This document shows, piece after piece, positions 36,687-45,289 of a stretch of 64,000 nucleotides of DNA. The notes beneath the pieces are model-generated. The model saw only the letters and a program-made list of their open reading frames with translations. It was not told the origin of the DNA and did not search any database. Origin of the DNA: an uncultured Lachnospiraceae bacterium (GTDB lineage Bacteria; Bacillota; Clostridia; Lachnospirales; Lachnospiraceae); the NCBI GenBank assembly GCA_900539715.1, contig UQDA01000009.1, positions 1 to 64,000 on the forward strand, given 5' to 3'. Position numbers and translations under genes: made by a program. Position 1 is the stretch's first letter. The number at the start of each line of letters is the position of its first letter.

Positions 36687-37625
36687 ATGAGCGAAGGGAA
36701 AAAGGGATTTTTTGCCCGATTAAAAGAAGGGCTGACAAAGACCAGAAATAATATCGTGCGTGGGATAGATTCCATTTTTTCGGGATATTCCGCAATTGAC
36801 GAAGAGTTTTATGAGGAGCTGGAAGAAACGCTCATCATGGGCGATCTGGGCGTGCGCGCCACGCAGGAGATACTGGACAGGCTGAGAGAGCAGGTAGATG
36901 AACAGGGGATCTGCGAGCCGGAGGACTGCCGGCAGATACTGATAGACAGTATCCGGGAGCAGATGCATGTGGGCGAAACGGCTTATGAATTTGAAACTCA
37001 GCAGTCCGTGGTGATGGTGATAGGCGTAAACGGCGTAGGAAAAACGACTTCTATCGGAAAGCTGGCTTCCAAATTGAAAGGCGACGGTAAAAAGGTGCTG
37101 ATAGCGGCAGCGGATACGTTCCGTGCGGCGGCAGGCGACCAGCTGGCGGAATGGGCTCATCGTGCGGGCGTGGACATGATAGGCGGAGCGGAGGGCTCCG
37201 ACCCGGCAAGTGTTATTTATGATGCTGTAAACGCGGCGAAGGCGCGCCATGTGGACGTGCTCCTGTGCGATACGGCGGGGCGGCTTCACAATAAGAAGAA
37301 TCTGATGGAAGAATTAAGAAAGATGAACCGCATCATCGAGCGGGAATTCCCGAACGCACACAGGGAAAACCTGGTCGTGCTGGATGGAACGACCGGACAG
37401 AATGCGCTCGTACAGGCGCGGGAGTTTGCGCAGGTAACGGACCTGACAGGTATCATCCTGACAAAAATGGACGGGACGGCAAAGGGCGGCATCGCAGTGG
37501 CGATCCAGTCGGAACTGCATGTTCCGGTCAAATATATCGGCGTTGGAGAGAAAATAGAGGACCTGCAGAAATTCGACCCGGATGAATTTGTAAACGCACT
37601 GTTTGACGTGCAGAAAGAGGAGTAA
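36687..37625 (+). CDS. ftsY: SRP receptor FtsY
   Basis: The 312-residue GTPase that docks the signal recognition particle at the membrane. It has the short N domain, then G1 GVNGVGKTTSIGKLA, DTFRAAAGDQL, G3 DTAGRLHNKKNL and TKMDGTAKGG. The acidic A domain of the E. coli protein is absent, as is common in Gram-positives. Its partner Ffh is 13 kb downstream; in Bacillus subtilis the two genes are separated only by ylxM. Confidence 0.96.
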   Translation: MSEGKKGFFARLKEGLTKTRNNIVRGIDSIFSGYSAIDEEFYEELEETLIMGDLGVRATQEILDRLREQVDEQGICEPEDCRQILIDSIREQMHVGETAYEFETQQSVVMVIGVNGVGKTTSIGKLASKLKGDGKKVLIAAADTFRAAAGDQLAEWAHRAGVDMIGGAEGSDPASVIYDAVNAAKARHVDVLLCDTAGRLHNKKNLMEELRKMNRIIEREFPNAHRENLVVLDGTTGQNALVQAREFAQVTDLTGIILTKMDGTAKGGIAVAIQSELHVPVKYIGVGEKIEDLQKFDPDEFVNALFDVQKEE

Positions 37626-37627
37626 CG

Positions 37628-38848
37628 ATGGAAGAAATGCTCACGCTTGAAAAATTTGAAGAGGCCTCGGAGGTCGTCAAAAGAGTAACGCTGGAAACAA
37701 AACTGATATACAGCGATTATTTCAGTGAAAGAACCGGCGCAAAGGTATATATTAAACCTGAGAATATGCAGTTTACCGGCGCTTACAAGGTGCGCGGCGC
37801 TTACTATAAAATGAGCACTCTGAGCGAAGAAGAAAGAAGCCGGGGGGTGATAGCGGCTTCGGCGGGTAATCATGCGCAGGGCGTTGCCTATGCCGCAAAA
37901 TGTTATGGCGTAAAAGCGACTATCGTAATGCCGACCACGACACCTCTGATAAAAGTAAACCGCACAAAAGGATATGGTGCGGAGGTAGTTCTTTACGGAG
38001 ATGTCTATGATGAGGCATGCGCGAAGGCATATGAGCTGGCGGAAGAACACGGTTATACGTTTGTGCATCCTTTTGATGACCTGGCAGTTGCGACAGGACA
38101 GGGAACCATCGCGATGGAAATCATTAAGGAGCTGCCGCTTGTGGATTATATCCTCGTTCCCATCGGAGGAGGCGGTCTGGCAACGGGCGTTTCAACTCTT
38201 GCGAAGATGCTGAACCCCAAGATAAAGGTGATAGGTGTGGAGCCGGCCAATGCAAACTGCATGCAGGAGTCTTTGAAAAGCGGAAAAGTCACAACGCTTC
38301 CGAGCGTAAGCACTATTGCGGATGGTACTGCAGTCAAGACACCGGGCGGAAAAATATTCCCTTATATCCAGCAGAATATCGATGAGATCATTACGGTAGA
38401 GGATGCAGAGCTGGTAGTTGCCTTTCTGGATATGGTCGAAAATCATAAAATGGTCGTGGAAAATTCGGGTCTTCTTACCATCGCGGCGTTAAAGCATCTG
38501 GACCTGAAGGGAAAACGCGTCGTTTCTATTTTGAGCGGCGGAAACATGGATGTGATAACGATGTCTTCCGTAGTACAGCAGGGGCTGATACTGCGCGACC
38601 GTATCTTTACGGTTTCTGTTCTGTTGCCGGATAAGCCCGGCGAGCTGAGCAAAGTGGCAGGCGTTGTGGCAAGGGAACATGGTAATGTGATCAAGCTTTC
38701 CCATAACCAGTTTGTTTCCATTAACAGAAGTGCAGCGGTTGAACTGCGTATTACGCTGGAAACATTTGGTACGGCTCATAAGGAGGAAATCATCCGGGCG
38801 CTGGAACAGGAAGGATATCAGCCGAAAGTAGTTCAGACGAATATGTAA
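37628..38848 (+). CDS. ilvA: Threonine ammonia-lyase
   Basis: A 406-residue PLP enzyme that turns threonine into 2-oxobutanoate and ammonia. The PLP lysine is in ENMQFTGAYKVRGAYYK, the phosphate-binding Gly run in PIGGGGLATG, and an ACT domain forms the last ~75 residues (from about FTVSVLLPDKPGELSKVAG). Length and single ACT domain match the short form typical of Clostridia. It starts two bases after ftsY, an odd metabolic rider on a secretion operon. Confidence 0.93.
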   Translation: MEEMLTLEKFEEASEVVKRVTLETKLIYSDYFSERTGAKVYIKPENMQFTGAYKVRGAYYKMSTLSEEERSRGVIAASAGNHAQGVAYAAKCYGVKATIVMPTTTPLIKVNRTKGYGAEVVLYGDVYDEACAKAYELAEEHGYTFVHPFDDLAVATGQGTIAMEIIKELPLVDYILVPIGGGGLATGVSTLAKMLNPKIKVIGVEPANANCMQESLKSGKVTTLPSVSTIADGTAVKTPGGKIFPYIQQNIDEIITVEDAELVVAFLDMVENHKMVVENSGLLTIAALKHLDLKGKRVVSILSGGNMDVITMSSVVQQGLILRDRIFTVSVLLPDKPGELSKVAGVVAREHGNVIKLSHNQFVSINRSAAVELRITLETFGTAHKEEIIRALEQEGYQPKVVQTNM

Positions 38849-38919
38849 TTGCGCTGCCGGCAGGTATGAAGGCGCCGAAGAATGACCTGTTTCACGGGGC
38901 TGTTGAAAGAAGAGGGTTA

Positions 38920-39047
38920 GTGTGAAAAATAAGCCTGATGGCTTATTTTTCACACGGCTATTTGTGCCGGAGCGTCACAAATAGCCCTGATGGCAGAAGA
39001 GAAATCGCCTTCGCGATTTCTCTTCGCCGCTGTCGCTTACGCTCCGG
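38920..39047 (+). promoter_or_regulatory. Three-hairpin leader with possible pseudoknot
   Basis: Three perfect hairpins stand in a row: 38920-38955 (16 bp, loop TGAT), 38956-38986 (11 bp) and 38996-39025 (13 bp, loop CTTC). The loop of the second, CCGGAGCGT (38967-38975), is exactly complementary to ACGCTCCGG at 39039-39047, a few bases before the Shine-Dalgarno GGAGG of the next gene. No T run follows any stem. The fold could control translation of the gene at 39061, or the region could be a palindromic repeat element. Confidence 0.6.
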
Positions 39048-39060
39048 AATGGAGGTTAGC

Positions 39061-39312
39061 ATGCTTGAGTTCAGATATGATACACAGCTTTTGATAGAAG
39101 GCCAAAATCTGGATGAAGATGACATCAGCGAATATTTTACAGAGCACTTTAAAGGAGATTGTCTGTTGGCAGTAGGCGATGACGAACTGATTAAAATCCA
39201 TTTTCATACAAATGAGCCGTGGCAGGTGCTTGAATATTGCGCGACGCTGGGCGAGATATATGATATCGTGATCGAGGATATGGACCGACAGGCAAGAGGA
39301 CTGAAAGGATAA
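39061..39312 (+). CDS. Lone FakA/Dak-type middle domain
   Basis: An 83-residue protein whose centre reads LLAVGDDELIKIHFHTNEPW and then VLEYCATLGEIYDIVIEDM. This matches the middle domain of fatty acid kinase FakA (formerly YloV, dihydroxyacetone kinase-like), but the N-terminal DAK2 kinase part and the C-terminal DegV-like part are missing. The ATG at 39061 has GGAGG upstream; a longer frame from 38938 would run through the hairpins and is rejected. Small proteins of this type seem to recur in Lachnospiraceae, so it may be a real stand-alone gene rather than a remnant. The function is unknown. Confidence 0.7.
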   Translation: MLEFRYDTQLLIEGQNLDEDDISEYFTEHFKGDCLLAVGDDELIKIHFHTNEPWQVLEYCATLGEIYDIVIEDMDRQARGLKG

Positions 39313-39323
39313 ATGAGAGGAAG

Positions 39324-39355
39324 AGAGCAGATGCCGGAGAAGGGTCTGCTCTTTT
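39324..39355 (+). terminator. Probable terminator
   Basis: AGAGCAGA pairs with TCTGCTCT, followed by TTT. It lies within an in-frame extension of the ROK gene and so supports the later start at 39385. Confidence 0.65.
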
Positions 39356-39384
39356 ACAAAAGGGGACGAAAGGGGACAAAACCG

Positions 39385-40287
39385 ATGGAAAATAAAAGAG
39401 GCAGGAAGATTATTTGCATCGATATTGGAGGCACAGCGATAAAATCCGGAATCATGGATGAAAACAGGAATTTTTTAAGAACGGATGTTATGGATACGCC
39501 CAGAGGCGGAGATGGCATTATGGATGCGGTGTTGGGACGGATTTCAGAGTATTTTGGCATAGCTGTGAATCCAGAGGCAGTGTGTGTATCCAGCGCAGGG
39601 ATTATTGATTCGGATAGAGGAATTGTTGCTGAGGCAAATGAAAGTCTGATTCCCGGATATACAGGAATGGATATTGCGGGAAAGGTACGGGAACGGTTTC
39701 GGATTCCCTGTTATGTGGAAAATGATGTAAACTGTGCGGCTATGGCGGAAGCTTATCAGGGCGTAGGGAAGGGCTTTTCCTCCATGTTGATGCTGACGAT
39801 CGGGACTGGAATCGGCGGAGCTTTTTTGGAAAAAGGAAAGCTGTTAAAGGGGCATACCTACAGTGCATGTGAAGTAGGGTATATGCATATGGATGGAAGC
39901 TCTTTTGAAGAGCTGGCAGCAACTTCTGTTCTGGTAAAGCGGACGGCAAAGCGTTTGTCGAAAAACTGCCTTGAGATTTCCGGAAAATGGATTTTTGAAC
40001 AGGCGCAAAGCGGAAATGAGGTATGCATTGAGGAAATTGACAGAATGTGCGATCTTTTGGCAAAGGGAATTGCAAATCTGTGCTATGTTCTCAATCCGGA
40101 AATTGTGGTAATCGGCGGGGGGATTTCCGCACAGGAGGACTATCTGAGGCCTAGGATAGAGAACGGGCTGGAACGTTATCTTATTCCGGAGATCAGAAAG
40201 AAGACAAAGCTTGGGTTTGCGAAGTTTGGAAATCATGCGGGAATGCTGGGGGCCTGCTGCGCGGCGGGGGTTTTTGAAAAACTTTGA
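39385..40287 (+). CDS. ROK family sugar kinase
   Basis: A 300-residue ROK kinase. It has the ATP motif CIDIGGTAIKSGI, the catalytic Asp in YVENDVNCAAMAE, and LTIGTGIGGAF. The usual ROK zinc motif (CxCGxxGCxE) is absent: after GHTYSACEVGYMH the chain reads DGSSFEELA, as in zinc-free ROK kinases. No helix-turn-helix is present, so it is a kinase and not a repressor. With the ManNAc-6-P epimerase at 48399, an N-acetylmannosamine or related amino-sugar kinase role is plausible but unproven. AAAGGGGA precedes the ATG. Confidence 0.85.
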   Translation: MENKRGRKIICIDIGGTAIKSGIMDENRNFLRTDVMDTPRGGDGIMDAVLGRISEYFGIAVNPEAVCVSSAGIIDSDRGIVAEANESLIPGYTGMDIAGKVRERFRIPCYVENDVNCAAMAEAYQGVGKGFSSMLMLTIGTGIGGAFLEKGKLLKGHTYSACEVGYMHMDGSSFEELAATSVLVKRTAKRLSKNCLEISGKWIFEQAQSGNEVCIEEIDRMCDLLAKGIANLCYVLNPEIVVIGGGISAQEDYLRPRIENGLERYLIPEIRKKTKLGFAKFGNHAGMLGACCAAGVFEKL

Positions 40288-40323
40288 AAGAAAGATGACT
40301 GAGGATATAAGGGGTATATTTGA

Positions 40324-41136
40324 ATGGAAAGTGTAAAGCATACGATGATGACAGAATATGAAAATATGACATCCGTAGAGCAGAGTATTGCTGACTTTTT
40401 CATTAATAATGAAGCTAAAATTGATTTTTCGGCCAGAAATATCAGCAGAATTCTGTATATTTCAAATGCAAGTTTATCGAGATTTGCAAAGAAATGTGGT
40501 TATAAAGGATATAGAGAACTGATCTATGATTATGAAAAAGAACTACAGGAGCAGATGAATGAGGACAGTATCAGTGAGCTGGCAAAAAAAGTGAAATATA
40601 CTTATAGTAGCTTGCTAGAAGAAGTATTTTGTTTGCTGGATGAAGAAAAAGTTCGACAGGTTGCCGAAATGCTGTCGGAACATAAAAGAGTTCTTATCTG
40701 TGGGATTGGAAGTTCGGGATATGCGGCTAAGGAAATGGCATTTCGTATGATGCGGCTCGGTCTGGAGATACAGGCAGTGACAGACTCTCAGGTTATTCAG
40801 ATGGCAGCAGCAGTTGCCGGCGAAGATTGTCTTATGATTGCGATTTCCCTAAGTGGTACAACACAGATTATTATGGATTCAGTTCATATGGCTAAAAGCA
40901 GAGGGGCTGGAGTTATATTAATTACGGCGAATAAAGAAGTAAATATGGACTGTGATGTAATACTATATACAGCCATGTCGCATAATTTAGATAGAGGAAC
41001 AGTGATTTCACCACAGTTCCCGATTCTTGTACTAGCGGATATTTTTTATGCTTATTACTTTAGAAATGATACAAAAATGAAAAGTCAGGTGTATCAGATG
41101 ACGCTTGCCACTCTAAAGAAAAAAATGGGGAAGTAA
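40324..41136 (+). CDS. RpiR-family transcription regulator
   Basis: A 270-residue regulator. The N-terminal domain (residues 1-77) is an RpiR helix-turn-helix, with TSVEQSIADFF and the recognition region SNASLSRFAKKCGYKGYRE. The C-terminal SIS domain (about 105-245) binds phosphosugars and has the motif CGIGSSGYAAKEMA. Such regulators often control sialic acid or amino-sugar genes, with the phosphosugar as signal. Its codon use is more AT-rich than the ROK gene before it, marking the start of the AT-rich core. Likely targets are the transporter genes that follow. Confidence 0.9.
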   Translation: MESVKHTMMTEYENMTSVEQSIADFFINNEAKIDFSARNISRILYISNASLSRFAKKCGYKGYRELIYDYEKELQEQMNEDSISELAKKVKYTYSSLLEEVFCLLDEEKVRQVAEMLSEHKRVLICGIGSSGYAAKEMAFRMMRLGLEIQAVTDSQVIQMAAAVAGEDCLMIAISLSGTTQIIMDSVHMAKSRGAGVILITANKEVNMDCDVILYTAMSHNLDRGTVISPQFPILVLADIFYAYYFRNDTKMKSQVYQMTLATLKKKMGK

Positions 41137-41186
41137 GTGTATGAAGTATTGTTTGTGAAATTATTTTCATAAGTTTTGTTAAAATA

Positions 41187-41230
41187 GCCTTTTTTGGGAT
41201 AGTATTTCCTGAAAAGGGCTGTTTTATTGC
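41187..41230 (+). terminator. Terminator after the RpiR gene
   Basis: AGCCTTTTTTGGGA and TTCCTGAAAAGGGCT form an imperfect stem followed by GTTTTATT. It separates the regulator from the transporter operon. Confidence 0.55.
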
Positions 41231-41255
41231 ACAAATAAAGAAGCCCTGATATAAT
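41227..41255 (+). promoter_or_regulatory. Promoter of the importer operon
   Basis: TTGCAC and TATAAT with a 17-base spacer, about 87 bases before the solute-binding protein gene. Confidence 0.8.
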
Positions 41256-41304
41256 GCCAATATCAAAGAAATGGTAAAAACTGATAAGCTGCCATAGGCT
41301 TAGA

Positions 41305-41330
41305 GAAAAATTATCATGAAAAATTATCAG
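41305..41330 (+). promoter_or_regulatory. Direct repeat, candidate RpiR operator
   Basis: GAAAAATTATCAT is followed directly by GAAAAATTATCAG, a 13-base tandem repeat between the promoter and the Shine-Dalgarno of the solute-binding protein gene. Its position after the start site would suit a repressor. Binding by the adjacent RpiR protein is inferred only. Confidence 0.5.
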
Positions 41331-41341
41331 GAGGGTTCAAG

Positions 41342-42994
41342 ATGAAAAGAAGTACAGTGGTAAAGGTATTATCTCTTGCATTATCGGGATGTATGATGCT
41401 GGGAATGGTTGCATGCGGTTCCGACGGGGGAAAAGAAAGTTATGCAGAGCAGGAAGTGAGTGATAATAAGAATGCAGCAAAATCATTAGAAGATTATGAA
41501 AAGGCAGAAGCATTTAATTACTATTCAATTGCAGCCGGAATTTCAGATGAGGAATTTAATGAATTGGATATTACCAAGGCAATTGAAGAGTATACAGGAT
41601 ATGATGTGACTTATACACAGGCACCGGCTGATGCAGCCGATAGGCAAACCGCGGTAACCAATATTTTTATGTTAAAACAGGATTATCAGGGAGTTAAGGT
41701 TTCTAAGGAGGAGTTTTATACATTACTTGCGTCTGGAGCGTTGAGACCGATTACAGAATATGTTAATGCATCTACAAATTTAAAAGAACAGATTTCAGAA
41801 TTAGGTTGGTCTACAGCTTCTAAGGATGGAGAAATTTATGGGGTACCTCAGAAAGATGCAATGGCATTAAATGAGACGGCCATTTGTTTCAGAGAGGATT
41901 GGTTGTTGGATTATAATAAGGAAAATCCTGAAAATGAAATTCCAGTTCCATCAGAAGAAAATGGTTATTCAATGACGGTTTCGGATTTTAAAAATATGTT
42001 GACATATTTTAAAGAAAAAGTACCACAGGGCGGCTATCCGATGACAGTTGATGTGAATAATGTATATATGGAAAATATACTTCCGGCGTTTGGTATATAT
42101 CAAGAGTGGGCGGATGTAAGTGGAACATTGACATATATCGTAGATCAACCTGGATTTGAAGATTATATGAAATATATGGAAGATTTGTATGATAGCGGCT
42201 TGATTTATTATCAGGCAACAAGTGAGGATAAGGGCGCAGTAAAAGCTTTGCAGGAGAGGACAACCGGTGCAGGAAAGATTGCACACTGGAATGCTTATGC
42301 GGTAGAAACAGCGTTGGCTACAGAAGAGGATCCCTCTAATATAACTGATGATTCAATCGGATATATATCAGCGCTTGTGCCGGATGATTGCAAAGGTGAT
42401 GCGGAAGCAGTCAGGGTATTTTCTAAAGCGGCATATTCGTATTATACAGTTTTTCCTGTATATGCATCAAACGAACAGGTGGCAGCAGTTGTAGACTGGA
42501 TTGATAAAAAATTGGATGAAACCTTTTTTGTAGAGCTTACATTAGGAAAAGAAGGAGAAACATATCAGGTTACAGATGGGGAATACTATCCGATTTTACC
42601 GGCATTTAATGACAAACAAGGATATTCTGATAAGTTTATGGATGGAACAAGGGAAAAAGATTATAGCAAATATTGGTTATGCAGAACAAGAAAAACCGCA
42701 GCGCAGGGAAAAATGTTTTCTAGAGCAAATTACAATGTTGATAAAACCGGTATTCAGAATCCTATTGTATTAATGCCTCCGACGGATGCTTATGATAATT
42801 ATTATACAGCGGCAAATTTAGAAGTCAAAAATTTGTTGGTTCTTTCGATGTTTCAGGAGGGGGTTTCAACAACAGTAGAAGAGCTTCATGATAAATTTGC
42901 AGAGTATGAGGGTGAAGCGATTATAGAGGCAGTAAATAAATGGTATGGTACATGGGAGTCGAAAGAAAGTTTTAATGCAGTAAAGCCTCGATGA
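41342..42994 (+). CDS. Sugar-binding lipoprotein of ABC importer
   Basis: A 550-residue lipoprotein. The signal peptide ends in GMVACGSDGG, with Cys 25 as the probable lipid-bearing residue. The long form (about 550 residues instead of 400-440) and the type of permeases that follow match LplA/YtcQ-like binding proteins of oligosaccharide importers. It is anchored outside the membrane and presents ligand to the two permeases. AT-rich codons such as TTA, ATA and AGA are frequent. A strong Shine-Dalgarno (AGGAGGG) and the stem after the gene suggest it is made in excess. Confidence 0.9.
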   Translation: MKRSTVVKVLSLALSGCMMLGMVACGSDGGKESYAEQEVSDNKNAAKSLEDYEKAEAFNYYSIAAGISDEEFNELDITKAIEEYTGYDVTYTQAPADAADRQTAVTNIFMLKQDYQGVKVSKEEFYTLLASGALRPITEYVNASTNLKEQISELGWSTASKDGEIYGVPQKDAMALNETAICFREDWLLDYNKENPENEIPVPSEENGYSMTVSDFKNMLTYFKEKVPQGGYPMTVDVNNVYMENILPAFGIYQEWADVSGTLTYIVDQPGFEDYMKYMEDLYDSGLIYYQATSEDKGAVKALQERTTGAGKIAHWNAYAVETALATEEDPSNITDDSIGYISALVPDDCKGDAEAVRVFSKAAYSYYTVFPVYASNEQVAAVVDWIDKKLDETFFVELTLGKEGETYQVTDGEYYPILPAFNDKQGYSDKFMDGTREKDYSKYWLCRTRKTAAQGKMFSRANYNVDKTGIQNPIVLMPPTDAYDNYYTAANLEVKNLLVLSMFQEGVSTTVEELHDKFAEYEGEAIIEAVNKWYGTWESKESFNAVKPR

Positions 42995-43008
42995 TTTAGA
43001 AACAGAAT

Positions 43009-43066
43009 GAAGCTGCTATGGAAATAATTCTGACAATGCGCAGCATGTATTTTCCATAGTAGCTTC
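43009..43066 (+). promoter_or_regulatory. Long hairpin after binding-protein gene
   Basis: GAAGCTGCTATGGAAA and TTTCCATAGTAGCTTC form a 16-bp stem with one G-T pair and a 26-base loop, without a T run. Such stems often protect the upstream mRNA and so raise binding protein over permease. Confidence 0.7.
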
Positions 43067-43093
43067 GTCAATGTTTATGGAATGGAGATTAGA

Positions 43094-44047
43094 ATGAAAA
43101 AGGACAGAAGGATAAAGAATTTTGGGAATGCCACAAAAAAATATGGGAATTTATTTATTTTTTATATCCCGGCGGTAGTGCTGGCACTCGTATTTTCGTA
43201 TTTGCCGATGTCTGGATTGATTATGGCTTTTAAGGAAAATCCCAATTTGTTAGGTGCAGCATCACCTGTCGAAAGTATTTTGCAGGCAGAATGGGTTGGG
43301 TTTGAGAATTTTATAAAAATTTTTTCTAAAAAAGAATTTTTAAATGCCCTTCGAAATACACTGGTGATCAGTATATTAAAAATTGTAATTGTATTTCCGC
43401 TACCAATTGCATTGGCAGTGATTTTAAATGAAATGCGTGGAAAATTTTTGAAAAAATCCCTGCAGATAGTTATGTATTTGCCATATTTTTTATCCTGGGC
43501 TACAATTGGAGGGATTTTTTTAACAATTTTAAATAAAGATACAGGATTGGTAAATAATATTCTGGCTTTTTTAGGACATGAAAGAATTGCATTTGCAACG
43601 GATAATAATACATTCCGATTCGTTTTAATTTTAACAAATGCGTGGAAAGATATTGGATGGAGTACAATTGCTTATCTGGCAGCAATTACTGCGCTGGATA
43701 GAAATCAGGTAGAGGCAGCTAAAATTGATGGGGCTTCAAAATGGCAGCAGATTTGGTATATTACATTGCCTGGAATTATGCCGGTAATTGTTTCTATGCT
43801 GATTATAAGGCTTGGATATATTATGAATGCAGGCTTTGAGCAAGTGTATGTTTTCTATTCTCCATATATTCAGGAATCTGGAGATATCTTAGGAACATAT
43901 ACATATAGACTTGTAAGGGAAGCATCGTTGATGCCTCAATATGCATTATCAGCAGCAGCAGATTTTTTTAATTCAGCAGTGGGGCTTTTAATGGTATTAA
44001 CAGGAAATTTTGTTTCAAAAAAAATGTTGGGTAAATCAATATGGTAG
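43094..44047 (+). CDS. ABC importer permease, LplB type
   Basis: A 317-residue permease with six helices. The N-terminus (IPAVVLALVFSYLPMSGLIMAFKE) matches LplB/YteP-type permeases for oligosaccharides. The EAA loop that contacts the ATPase is EAAKIDGASKWQQIWYITLPG. The ATG at 43094 has GGAG upstream; ATG at 43082 adds four residues. No ATPase gene is in this cluster, so a shared MsmX-like ATPase encoded elsewhere is expected. Confidence 0.92.
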   Translation: MKKDRRIKNFGNATKKYGNLFIFYIPAVVLALVFSYLPMSGLIMAFKENPNLLGAASPVESILQAEWVGFENFIKIFSKKEFLNALRNTLVISILKIVIVFPLPIALAVILNEMRGKFLKKSLQIVMYLPYFLSWATIGGIFLTILNKDTGLVNNILAFLGHERIAFATDNNTFRFVLILTNAWKDIGWSTIAYLAAITALDRNQVEAAKIDGASKWQQIWYITLPGIMPVIVSMLIIRLGYIMNAGFEQVYVFYSPYIQESGDILGTYTYRLVREASLMPQYALSAAADFFNSAVGLLMVLTGNFVSKKMLGKSIW

Positions 44048-44055
44048 GAGGTGGT

Positions 44056-45252
44056 ATGGTGAAAGAACATATTGATACAAAGCATGGATTTATGAGAACT
44101 TCACAATTATTTTGTCTGATTTTACAATTGCTTATTTTGGTGACAGAAGTAGTAGATAATAGATATACAATAGAATGGCATGGAATATTTAGGATTATAT
44201 TCATTATATGTTTGCTCTTTATGGCAGGAGAAACTGTTTTCAGAATTACATTATTTAAAAATGTCAAAGAATATATAAAATTTAATCGAGCAGAATGTAT
44301 ATGGATTATTGTATCCTGCGTTGTAGTGCCAATGGCACTGATCAGCGGAAATGATATGATAATGCTTTGGACATGCCTTTTGAAGATGCCTAATATTTTA
44401 GGCAGATTTAAAGATGAAAACGTATTTCAAATTATTGTCAAAATCATTGCGGTTATGTTGATCATATTTTTTGTTGTACCATTTTTAAATGTAATTGCTA
44501 AAGCAATTTCGTCTCCGGCATCTGTAGTGAGTATCTTGCCGAAGGATATTGATTGGTTCGCAATGGATTATGTTCTTTCGGACAAAGCATTTTTAAAATC
44601 TTTTGGAAATTCGATTTTTGTTACAATAGTTGGAACACTGCTTTCAGTTGTTTCGATGGCTATGGCGGCCTATCCACTTTCAAAACCATATATGCCACTT
44701 AGAAAAACAATGATGGTATTTTTTCTGATCGTAATGCTGTTTTCAGGTGGAATAGCGCCGCATATTCTGGTTATGAATGCCTTGGGTTTGATAGACACAA
44801 TATGGGCATTGATTTTGCCATCAATTGTAATGGTTTACTATATGCTTTTACTAAAAGGATTTTTTGAAGGGGTTCCGGAGGAGTTGGAAGAGTCGGCAAA
44901 ATTGGATGGGGCAAAGAATATGGATATATTTTTTAAAATATATATGCCTATGTCTGCGCCAATGGTAGCAACGGTTGGATTTTTTACGGCAATTAGCTAT
45001 TGGAATAATATTAATAATTCTATTTTATATATTACTTCAAATAAAGCGATTTATCCGGTTCCAATGTATATTAAAAATTTTATGGGATTGAATCCAATGG
45101 AAGTTGCTATGAATAATCCGAAGCTGCTTAGTTATTGGGATGGGATTGAGATGAGTTATATTCTCATGTCAATTGTGCCGATTGCGTGTATTTATCCTTT
45201 TGTTTTTAAGTATTTAAAAAATGATATATCTGCAGGAGCTGTAAAAGGATAA
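44056..45252 (+). CDS. ABC importer permease with extra N-terminal helices
   Basis: A 398-residue protein. Residues from about 135 on are a normal LplC/YtcP-type permease (VVPFLNVIAKAISSP, and EAA loop ESAKLDGAKNMDIFFKIYMP). The first ~130 residues are unusual for the family (members are usually about 280-300 residues) and contain about four hydrophobic segments, including FCLILQLLILVTEVV, IFRIIFIICLLFMAG and WIIVSCVVVPMALI. The ATG at 44056 has AGGAGG five bases upstream, within the end of the partner gene's spacing, and the frame reads through without a stop, so the extension looks real. Confidence 0.88.
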   Translation: MVKEHIDTKHGFMRTSQLFCLILQLLILVTEVVDNRYTIEWHGIFRIIFIICLLFMAGETVFRITLFKNVKEYIKFNRAECIWIIVSCVVVPMALISGNDMIMLWTCLLKMPNILGRFKDENVFQIIVKIIAVMLIIFFVVPFLNVIAKAISSPASVVSILPKDIDWFAMDYVLSDKAFLKSFGNSIFVTIVGTLLSVVSMAMAAYPLSKPYMPLRKTMMVFFLIVMLFSGGIAPHILVMNALGLIDTIWALILPSIVMVYYMLLLKGFFEGVPEELEESAKLDGAKNMDIFFKIYMPMSAPMVATVGFFTAISYWNNINNSILYITSNKAIYPVPMYIKNFMGLNPMEVAMNNPKLLSYWDGIEMSYILMSIVPIACIYPFVFKYLKNDISAGAVKG

Positions 45253-45289
45253 TAAATAAAATTTATAATAAGAATGAGGTGGATATTAA

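Noticed and set aside
38938..39060. N-terminal extension of the FakA-like gene
   Set aside because: It would translate the three hairpins; the ATG at 39061 has a good Shine-Dalgarno and gives a family-like start.
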